Source of the DNA: Acidicapsa dinghuensis
GTDB taxonomy: Bacteria; Acidobacteriota; Terriglobia; Terriglobales; Acidobacteriaceae
Assembly: GCF_025685685.1 (NCBI RefSeq)
Contig: NZ_JAGSYH010000001.1
Coordinates: forward strand, 496,001 to 560,000
DNA length: 64,000 nucleotides
Direction: 5' to 3'
A program made the position numbers and the translations under genes. The notes under the pieces were generated by a model that saw only the letters and a program-made list of their open reading frames with translations, searched no databases and was not told the origin of the DNA. Each line of letters begins with the position of its first letter. Position 1 is the stretch's first letter. Below, in pieces: positions 43,648 to 51,149 of this stretch.

Positions 43648-46431
43648 CTACTCATACCGCAGCGCCACAATCGGATCCACCAGCGTAGCTGTTCTCGATG
43701 GAAAATACGCCGCCACCATTGCGATCAGTAAAAACAGCATAGACATCCCGGCGAACGATATAACGTCCAACGCGCTCAAGCCATAAAGCAGCGTTCGCAG
43801 CAGATAAGAAGCTCCTACTGCCAGCACCAGCCCCGCTCCAATTCCCGTCACCACTGGCCGCATACTTTCGCGCAGCATAAGCCGCAAGACCGTTGCGCGG
43901 CTTGCTCCCAGTGCCATGCGAATTCCAACCTCATGCGTGCGTAGCACCACCATGTAACTCACCGTGCCATAAATGCCCATACACGCCAGCAACAAGCCAA
44001 ACGAGCCTACGACAGTAGTAAATGCCGCGGCGCAGCGAGACACCCCAAACGGAGCCGTTTCGTGCAGCATCTCTTCGAGAGTTGATGTGTAGCCCATCAC
44101 CTCAGGATCAACCACAGCCAACACGCTTCCGATACTCTCACTCACCGGCTCCGGATCACTCTGCGTTCGAATAAGCAATGCGTATTGATAGATGCTGTCC
44201 TCTGGTAGCGGCAAATAAATCTGAGACTTGTCGCTGCCATCAAGTTGCGTCCCTCCGGCATCGGTAACCACACCTACGACCTCATACTGCACACTATCCG
44301 GCAGGGGTTCGTCTTTGCCGTGATATTGCCCTGCAGTACTTAGCCATATCTTCTTTCCAATTGGATTTTCTCCTCGCCACAATGTCGCCGCAGCCGACTG
44401 ACTCACCATCGCAACCGGCTCCGCTGCTCCTGTATTTTTATCGAAGCCTCGACCAGCCAGCACTGGAAGGTTAATGAGCTGGAAATAGTTCGGCATCACG
44501 TATGTGTAGAACAACACCGGATGCCCAGCCTCACCTGCCGCGCTTTTCGTATCTGTGGAGATGCTTGCCACGCGCACTCCGCCACCGTCTGGCGCGCGCC
44601 CCACACTCGTATCGACTACGCCGGGCAGCGTCGCAATCTTCGTCCGGATCTCGCGCGCAAGACTGAGCTTCCGCTCCTTGGTGTACTTCGCATTGTCTGG
44701 AAATCCCAGTTCGAGATTGAGCACTCGCTTCACCTCGTACTTCACTTCAAGCGCATGCATCGAACCGCGAATCAGCAAAGCTCCCGTAATCATCAGCACC
44801 AGGCACACGGCCACCTGTGTCGCAACCAACGCATTGCGCAGCTTCCCGCTGCGGGAAGGCGAAGCATTCTGATTCGCCTTCATAGCCCCACCGAGCACAG
44901 AGCGTGAAGACTCCAGCGCCGGCGCAAGACCGAACAGCACTCCAGCAAGAACCGAAATCCCCAGCACATAGGCAAAGATCGTCAGGTCGGGATTCACATG
45001 CAGCACCACTGTTCCCCACTCCGGCGGCATCATGTCGGCGTATTCGACAACGAGCACCCGCAGCAGTCCCCATGCAAACAGCAAAGCCGCTGCCCCTGCC
45101 AATATTGCCAGCAGCACGCTCTCGGTCAGCAATTGCCGAATCACCCGCGCCCGCGAGGCTCCCAGCGAGCGCCTCATGCTCAGCTCATTCTGCCGCGCCG
45201 CTGCTCGCGCCAACTGCAGACTCGCCACATTCGCGCAGGCAATGACCAGCACCAGCACAACCGCCAGCATGATGAGAGACGCTGAAAAGACAATTCCCGA
45301 ATCGATCTTTCTAGGGAACGGTGATCCTGGCCAGATCAATGCGGAGCTTGGCTTCGCCTCATCCGAGTGCGGATCGTGCAGCGTTCGCAAACGATCCGCG
45401 ATGCCCTGCACTTCACCCTGCGCCTGAGCCATCGTCACGCCATCGGCCAGCCGCGCGAAGATACGGCAACAGATGTTGTTGCGGTCTTGCAGTATCTGCA
45501 TTCCCGGATGCAGCAGCGGCATCGAAACTATTGGAATCCAGAAATTCGGAGTCACTACGCCGGTTCCGGTAAAATCACGCGGCGTAATCCCAATCACAGT
45601 GAACGAAGCACCATTGAATTTCATGCTGCGCCCGATCACCGAAGGATCGGAACCAAATCTCTGTTCCCAATAGTTTTCACTAATCAACGCCGAAGGATTC
45701 GCAACCAATTCAGCTCGATCGCCTGCCTGAAAGATCCGCCCGCGAAAAGCCTTCGCGCCGAGAACGTCAAAATAGTTTTCCGAGATCTCCGATATCGTCG
45801 TAAATTCCGTCTCTCCGGTCGACATGCGCGGAAGCTTGAACCCCAAAAGGGCCTCGGCGAGTTTTCCGGCTCCGGTAGTGGTCTGCGTCATTGCGCCGCC
45901 CGCCGAGGAAAGTTTCACAGTTACGCGTCTCTCCGCAATTACCCCTGAGAAGCTCTTCGCACCATCGCGATAGGCCTCGTAATCGGGATAACTGAAAAAT
46001 GAATTAAACTCGCCCTTCCTGCCAATCAGACTCACATTCACCATGCGGTCCGCATCGTGTGCTTCCACTCCTCGCCCAAACACAGCTTTGCCAAGCGTAA
46101 AGACAACCGTGTTCAGCCCGATGCCCATGGCCAACGCCGCAACCGCCGCCAGAGTAAAGCCAGAATGTTTGCGCAGCATCCGCACGCCAAATCGCAGGTC
46201 CTGCCCGATACTCTCAGGCAGCGTCCACATATCGATCTCTCGCAATCGCTCACGCAATCGGTTGAAATTGCCAAATCGCACTTTAGCGTTGCGGCGCGCC
46301 TCAGGCTCTTCCATCCCTTTAGATACATTCCACTGCTCGCGCATCGCCAGATGGAAGCGCATCTCTTCCTCATGCTCCTTCGCAACTGACTCACCGCGAA
46401 ACAACGATGCAACTCTTCTCAGCCACCCCAT
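43648..46431 (-). CDS. ADOP-type duplicated FtsX/MacB permease
   Basis: 927 residues. An N-terminal cytoplasmic helical segment (about 1-75: RRVASLFRGESVAKEHEEEMRFHLAMRE ... RNAKVRFGN) typical of acidobacterial duplicated orphan permeases precedes two MacB_PCD/FtsX units. The first FtsX part is at about 385-520 (ARAAARQNELSMRRSLGASRARVIRQLLTES). The second is at about 780-927 (RTHEVGIRMALGASRATVLRLMLRE, ending PIVALRYE). No ATPase is encoded nearby. The PadR gene starts the operon 10 bases upstream. Substrate unknown. Confidence 0.92.
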   Translation of the reverse strand: MGWLRRVASLFRGESVAKEHEEEMRFHLAMREQWNVSKGMEEPEARRNAKVRFGNFNRLRERLREIDMWTLPESIGQDLRFGVRMLRKHSGFTLAAVAALAMGIGLNTVVFTLGKAVFGRGVEAHDADRMVNVSLIGRKGEFNSFFSYPDYEAYRDGAKSFSGVIAERRVTVKLSSAGGAMTQTTTGAGKLAEALLGFKLPRMSTGETEFTTISEISENYFDVLGAKAFRGRIFQAGDRAELVANPSALISENYWEQRFGSDPSVIGRSMKFNGASFTVIGITPRDFTGTGVVTPNFWIPIVSMPLLHPGMQILQDRNNICCRIFARLADGVTMAQAQGEVQGIADRLRTLHDPHSDEAKPSSALIWPGSPFPRKIDSGIVFSASLIMLAVVLVLVIACANVASLQLARAAARQNELSMRRSLGASRARVIRQLLTESVLLAILAGAAALLFAWGLLRVLVVEYADMMPPEWGTVVLHVNPDLTIFAYVLGISVLAGVLFGLAPALESSRSVLGGAMKANQNASPSRSGKLRNALVATQVAVCLVLMITGALLIRGSMHALEVKYEVKRVLNLELGFPDNAKYTKERKLSLAREIRTKIATLPGVVDTSVGRAPDGGGVRVASISTDTKSAAGEAGHPVLFYTYVMPNYFQLINLPVLAGRGFDKNTGAAEPVAMVSQSAAATLWRGENPIGKKIWLSTAGQYHGKDEPLPDSVQYEVVGVVTDAGGTQLDGSDKSQIYLPLPEDSIYQYALLIRTQSDPEPVSESIGSVLAVVDPEVMGYTSTLEEMLHETAPFGVSRCAAAFTTVVGSFGLLLACMGIYGTVSYMVVLRTHEVGIRMALGASRATVLRLMLRESMRPVVTGIGAGLVLAVGASYLLRTLLYGLSALDVISFAGMSMLFLLIAMVAAYFPSRTATLVDPIVALRYE

Positions 46432-46441
46432 CTCTGTCTCC

Positions 46442-46786
46442 TCAGCCCTTTGCCGGTGAATAGCTCATCACGAGTCCTACCGCGCCGATAATTTCCCGCC
46501 AGTTCTTCTCTTCAGCCATCAGCTGCTTCTTCCCCACGGCAGTCAGCCGGTAATACCGCGCGCGCCGGTTGTTCTCACTCATGCCCCACTCAGACGCGAT
46601 CCATCCCTGCTGCTCCATCCGGTGCAGCGCCGGATACAGCGACCCTTCTTCCACGCGCAGTACCTGGTTCGAAATGCTCTCGATGTGCAGAGTGATGCCC
46701 CAACCGTGCATCGCTCCCTGCTCCAGGCTCTTGAGCACCAGCATCACCAGCGTTCCCTGCAAATGATCGTTTTTTGATTTCGCCAC
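46442..46786 (-). CDS. PadR-family transcriptional regulator
   Basis: 114 residues, starting at GTG. The winged helix reads LQGTLVMLVLKSLEQGAMHGWGITLHIES, VEEGSLYPALHRMEQQGWIASEWGMSENNRRARYYRLTAVGKKQL, followed by a short dimerisation helix. PadR proteins repress neighbouring genes and release DNA on binding a small molecule. It is 10 bases ahead of the ADOP permease, the usual pairing in acidobacteria. A perfect TAGATATCTA palindrome lies just upstream of its start. Confidence 0.93.
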   Translation of the reverse strand: MAKSKNDHLQGTLVMLVLKSLEQGAMHGWGITLHIESISNQVLRVEEGSLYPALHRMEQQGWIASEWGMSENNRRARYYRLTAVGKKQLMAEEKNWREIIGAVGLVMSYSPAKG

Positions 46787-46796
46787 AGCCTTCCCC

Positions 46797-46811
46797 TAGA
46801 TATCTATAGAA
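46797..46811. promoter_or_regulatory. palindrome upstream of padR, candidate operator
   Basis: TAGATATCTA is a perfect 10-bp palindrome about 11 bases before the PadR start codon (coordinates within one or two bases). Its position fits autoregulation of the PadR/ADOP operon. The rest of the 213-base divergent spacer shows no other clear element. Confidence 0.4.
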
Positions 46812-46999
46812 GATGCCTGTAATTTTCCCCGCTGTCAATCGCATGAAGTGAATTTTTAACCGCCGAGGCAAGTAGCTGGGCCTTCACACAGGGCACAACT
46901 ACCAATGCAAACAATGAGATGACACGATTCCCAGTTGTCCATCACTAACCACCGTCGCGGTAAAGAATTTCTTGACGTTCCGCTCCGGGAGGTTCAATC

Positions 47000-49912
47000 T
47001 TGCTCACCATGAAGAAAGTTTTCATGCACATCCCCCTCTGCGTCCTTGCAGTTGTGTCTGCGCTGTCCGTCTTCGCCACTCCCCCCGCCGCGCAAACTCA
47101 ACCCGCAGCATCGCAACCGTCTCCCGCGAAACCTGACCCGAAGAAAGAAGAGCTCGATGCCTTTAACGCCTGCGCCAAAGCCGTTCTCCAGGGCTTCCGC
47201 CCTATCGCAAAAGAGCGCAATCTTCGCTTTGAAGGCAAAGTCTCAGACGTAAACGCTCTCTGCCGTGGCGGTTACGCCTCACAGCAGTTCCGCCTCACGC
47301 CCTGGGTCGACTGGCAGACCTACTGGGGCACCGGCGACATGGAATCGCTGCCCACCGGTTTTCTGACCAACAAAGGCCCAGCCTTTCGCGGCGTCACCGG
47401 AGCGTTGCTCGATCTTGAATTCCAGCGAGTTGAGCTCATCAAGTTCAATCTCTTCGACAACACCGGTTCCTATCAGAACTACATCCAGGGACGCGACGGC
47501 GTTGGCGGCCCGGCGCTCAAAGTATGGCCAGAGATGCGCCTGCCCAGCAACGATCCTAACTACGCAGCAGTCGGCGGCGACGGAACTCAGGTCTGTACTG
47601 GCTCGCTCGTGCGTGGGCGCACCCTCACCGGCATCTGCAACGATGTGCGCAATCCGCTCATGGGCTCAACCGGCACGCCTTTCGCGCGCAACGTGGAGTT
47701 TGAAACATCCTTCCCCGATGAGGGACATGATGAGTACTCCCGCAACCGCCACGGCGGCCGCCTCAGCCTGCTCCAGCCCGATCCGCAGGTCATCAGCCGC
47801 GTTCTGCTCACGCGCCAGCAGTCTGACGCCAGCAAATGCAACGGCGGTTTCGGCTTGCCCAACAACTCCGCCGACGCCAACTGCGACTACCAGAAAGCTC
47901 CCTTCTTCAACGTGCTCGCCGCCTACTGGATCCAGTTCATGACCCACGACTGGTTCTCGCACATGGAAGAGGGCCACAACGCGCCTGAGTACATCAGCGT
48001 CGGCTGCAAGACTAAGCTCGTAAACAACGTTGAAGTGCCGCTCACTCCCGAAGATATCCAGCAATTAGGCTGCCGCCCAGACGATAAAGTCGACGACACC
48101 TACGTCGATCAATCCACTGCTCCCGAAACCTTCACCTTCAACGGCAAGACCTACATGGCCCGTGCACCCAGGACCTTCAGCAACAACAACACGGCCTGGT
48201 GGGATGCCTCGCAGATTTACGGCTACGATGACACCTCCGTCAAGCGCGTCAAGCACGACCCCAGCGACCCGGCGAAGCTGCTTGAGGTGCCTCTGCCTGG
48301 TGCGCCGCTTGGAGACCCCGTCACCAGTGGATATCTCCCCACGCTCCAGCCCGGCGACCCGTTCGCTCCGCAGTGGGCCGGACAGGAGTCTGTCGCCTTC
48401 CCAGACAACTTCACCGTCGGCCTCAGCTTCCTGCATAATCTATTCACGCGCGAACACAACTCCTTTGTCACCGCATTCGAAAAACAGGCTAAGCTCACTC
48501 CGAACAAAGACTGCGGACTCCGCGACCCTGCCGATCCCAAACGAATCATCCATTACAAAGACGTCACGCCCGATGAACTCTTTGCCGCCGCGCGCCTCGT
48601 CGTCGCAGCAGAGATTGCCAAAATTCACACCATCGAATGGACTCCGCAGCTTCTCTACGACGAGCCACTCTACAAGGGCATGAACGGCAATTGGAACGGC
48701 CTGCTCGGCACTGGCGATCCTGATGTTTCCAAGGCCCTCTCCGATATCGTCACGCACGACTTCGGCAAATCCACCGATGTAGCCAAGGCCACGCAATGGT
48801 ACTCGGTCTTCGCCTCAGGCCCCGGCATCTTCGGCCTCGGGAGCAAGGCAAAGGACTACGACATCACCAAGGCCGATAGCATCGAAGGCGGCGTCAACCA
48901 CTTCGGCTCGCCCTTCAACTTCCCTGAAGAGTTCGTCTCCGTCTACCGTCTGCATCCGCTCATCCCTGACCTGCTCGAATTCCGCGATATCAAGAATCCC
49001 AACCAGATCGCGGAAAAAATCGCAGTGATCAATACCTTCGAAGCCAAAGAGACGGAAGCCATGCATACCGGCGGCATGCCTGACTGGGGCCTGACCCTCG
49101 GTCGCCAGCGCCTCGGCATCCTTACCCTGCACAACCATCCGCAGTTCATGCAGAACATCACACTACCGCGCCTCGACAGTCCCACCAAGCAGCTCGATCT
49201 CGCCGCGCTCGACATCATTCGAGATCGTGAACACGGCGTGCCACGCTTCAACGAGTTCCGCCGCCAGTACGGGCTGCGTCAGCTCACCAGCTATGACGAC
49301 TTCATGGACCCCGCCGTCCGCGCGTTGCCCGAGAGCGATCCCACTCGCCAGCAACAACAGCAAGCTGTTGACCAGCTCCGCCAGCTCTATGGAACCCACA
49401 TCTGCGACGCCAGCAAGATCATCACCGACGCGCAGGTCAACGACGACGGCTCTCCTATCAATGACTGCCTCGGCCATCCCAACGGTTCAACCATCGACAA
49501 TGTCGAAGACGTCGATACCGTTGTTGGCTATCTTGCCGAGTTCCGAAGGCCGCATGGCTTCGCTATATCGGAAACTCAGTTTGTCGTTTTCATCCTCAAT
49601 GCCTCGCGCCGTCTCTTCTCAGACCGCTTCTTCACCTCAAGCTTCCGCCCCGAGTTCTACACACAGATGGGCGTGGATTGGGTCAACAACAACGGTCCTG
49701 TAGCCGAGATCGAAAAAGGCACTCCCAACGGGCACAAGCAGCCAGTGTCACCGCTGAAGCGCATCCTCATCCGCAACATCCCCGAGCTGAAGCCGGAACT
49801 GGGTCCAGTCATCAACGCCTTCGACCCATGGGCCCGCGACCGCGGCCAGTACTACACGCTCGCCTGGAAACCAAGGCCGGGAGCGGAATCCGACCCAGCC
49901 TTCAAACAATAG
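47000..49912 (+). CDS. secreted animal-type haem peroxidase / fatty-acid dioxygenase-like enzyme
   Basis: 970 residues from TTG 47000, whose GGGAGG lies 7 bases upstream; the ATG at 47009 lies 16 bases from it. The signal peptide ends about residue 33. The haem peroxidase domain has the distal His in FMTHDWFSHMEEGHNAPEYI (His316) and LHNLFTREHNSFV, as in prostaglandin synthases. LVVAAEIAKIHTIEW follows, then EEFVSVYRLHPLIPD, where Tyr649 precedes proximal His652 by three residues as in cyclooxygenase and alpha-dioxygenase. That Tyr forms the radical that attacks fatty acids in those enzymes, so oxylipin formation is plausible. Otherwise it is a plain peroxidase. Monocistronic. Confidence 0.85.
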   Translation: MLTMKKVFMHIPLCVLAVVSALSVFATPPAAQTQPAASQPSPAKPDPKKEELDAFNACAKAVLQGFRPIAKERNLRFEGKVSDVNALCRGGYASQQFRLTPWVDWQTYWGTGDMESLPTGFLTNKGPAFRGVTGALLDLEFQRVELIKFNLFDNTGSYQNYIQGRDGVGGPALKVWPEMRLPSNDPNYAAVGGDGTQVCTGSLVRGRTLTGICNDVRNPLMGSTGTPFARNVEFETSFPDEGHDEYSRNRHGGRLSLLQPDPQVISRVLLTRQQSDASKCNGGFGLPNNSADANCDYQKAPFFNVLAAYWIQFMTHDWFSHMEEGHNAPEYISVGCKTKLVNNVEVPLTPEDIQQLGCRPDDKVDDTYVDQSTAPETFTFNGKTYMARAPRTFSNNNTAWWDASQIYGYDDTSVKRVKHDPSDPAKLLEVPLPGAPLGDPVTSGYLPTLQPGDPFAPQWAGQESVAFPDNFTVGLSFLHNLFTREHNSFVTAFEKQAKLTPNKDCGLRDPADPKRIIHYKDVTPDELFAAARLVVAAEIAKIHTIEWTPQLLYDEPLYKGMNGNWNGLLGTGDPDVSKALSDIVTHDFGKSTDVAKATQWYSVFASGPGIFGLGSKAKDYDITKADSIEGGVNHFGSPFNFPEEFVSVYRLHPLIPDLLEFRDIKNPNQIAEKIAVINTFEAKETEAMHTGGMPDWGLTLGRQRLGILTLHNHPQFMQNITLPRLDSPTKQLDLAALDIIRDREHGVPRFNEFRRQYGLRQLTSYDDFMDPAVRALPESDPTRQQQQQAVDQLRQLYGTHICDASKIITDAQVNDDGSPINDCLGHPNGSTIDNVEDVDTVVGYLAEFRRPHGFAISETQFVVFILNASRRLFSDRFFTSSFRPEFYTQMGVDWVNNNGPVAEIEKGTPNGHKQPVSPLKRILIRNIPELKPELGPVINAFDPWARDRGQYYTLAWKPRPGAESDPAFKQ

Positions 49913-49938
49913 CTGCCTACGCGGGCGTGGACGCGCCG

Positions 49939-49973
49939 GAATGCCCATACTTCAACTGGAAGTATGGGCATTC
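49939..49973. terminator. 15-bp hairpin between convergent genes
   Basis: A perfect 15-bp stem (49939-49953 with 49959-49973, core ATGCCCATACTTC) with a 5-base loop AACTG, 26 bases after the haem-protein stop and 40 before the end of the ferritin-like gene. It could serve both genes; neither side has a U-tract. Confidence 0.6.
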
Positions 49974-50013
49974 GTGTGCAGCAGGGTATTCGCTTCGTCG
50001 ACTGCCAAATTGC

Positions 50014-50886
50014 TCAGCAGCCTTTGAAAGAAATGAAGTCCCCAAGCGGATTAGGCAGGGTTGGGTTAAAGGGCTCGAATGGGAAGGATTGTGAAGTGTC
50101 GAAGCCGGCAGCCTTGGCAGCGTTGAAACTGACAAAAGGCGTAAGCGCGGTCAACGCCTGATTGATCGAAGTCCAGCATAACGTTCTTTCGTAGCCGTTG
50201 TTATTCGGCGGAGCGATGCTTTCTGCCACTCCTTGAATGCCAGTGATCGAGCTGATGGGACCGCCAAACTGCGGAGTCACGTCACCGCCTACGACTCGTG
50301 CCAGCGTGCGATGGTCGCTCTCGATACCCAGGATGCGCGCAGCGGTGACACGCAGATTGCGTGTGGAAAAATTGCGCACGCCAACCAGATAGGCCGCAAT
50401 GAATGCGTCTTCGAGAGTGACCAGAATATCAAGTGTGGTCTGCGCGTCCGAGAACATCTTATGCGGATAGAAGAACTCTGTGAATGGGGTGGGCTGGTCA
50501 GTAACGGACTGCTCGAGAAGATAGTGAGACATCTCTTCCTGGCGCGCGCCGATCAGGTAGCCTTGATCGTCGTCCGGGATCGTTTTGAAAAAAGGAGAAG
50601 TATCGATGATGTTGGAGTAGGTCGTGACAGCGAGCGCCTCTGCAATCTGTGCTGCTATTAAGATGTCGCGATCGTCTTTCTTCAGATGATCGTGCTCGTA
50701 TCGCATGCTGTCTGGCTCTTCTTCTTGTTCTGCCGCCGACGCTGAGGCCACGGTAGAGAGCCCCCCAAGAACAGCGAAGGCCGTGGCTCCGGTAAGCGCT
50801 GCACCCTGGAGAAACGATCGTCGAGAGGAACCTGATTGGCCCTGTTTTGACAAACGGATGGCTTCGATTTCGTTTGGTGCGTTCAT
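50014..50886 (-). CDS. Tat-exported ferritin-like domain protein
   Basis: 290 residues. A twin-arginine signal SSRRSFLQGAALTGATAFAVLGG (about 20-42) ends near ASASAAEQ. The ferritin-like four-helix region (about 65-215) carries candidate di-iron ligands: Glu in AQIAEALAVTTYSNII, Glu-Glu and His in GARQEEMSHYLLEQ, Glu in ILVTLEDAFIAAYLVG, and Glu-x-x-His in ILGIESDHRTLARVV. A folded, metal-loaded cargo would explain Tat export. It is convergent with the haem enzyme. Function unknown; redox or metal storage is possible. Confidence 0.82.
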   Translation of the reverse strand: MNAPNEIEAIRLSKQGQSGSSRRSFLQGAALTGATAFAVLGGLSTVASASAAEQEEEPDSMRYEHDHLKKDDRDILIAAQIAEALAVTTYSNIIDTSPFFKTIPDDDQGYLIGARQEEMSHYLLEQSVTDQPTPFTEFFYPHKMFSDAQTTLDILVTLEDAFIAAYLVGVRNFSTRNLRVTAARILGIESDHRTLARVVGGDVTPQFGGPISSITGIQGVAESIAPPNNNGYERTLCWTSINQALTALTPFVSFNAAKAAGFDTSQSFPFEPFNPTLPNPLGDFISFKGC

Positions 50887-51149
50887 GCCGTAAATCTCCT
50901 TTCAAGCCCGGGCAAGTTCATCCACTGTTCAGTTCTTTCCTGTTGGGGCCCTTGTCACTCAGAACTTGCGGGTTGCATTGAGAACGCACCGGATCACCAG
51001 ACGGATGTCACCGAAATGTAAATTCGGAAAAATAGACAAGCGAAGATCCATCCTCCAACGATTCGAATCCCCGGAAAATCCCTTATACTCGGGACAATTT
51101 AGTTGAGAACGCGCACTTCGATATCGGCACATACGTCTTTCGGAGCCTC

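Noticed and set aside
51055..51072. GATTCGAATCC resembling a tRNA T-loop
   Set aside because: No acceptor, D or anticodon stem can be folded around it, so it is not a tRNA.
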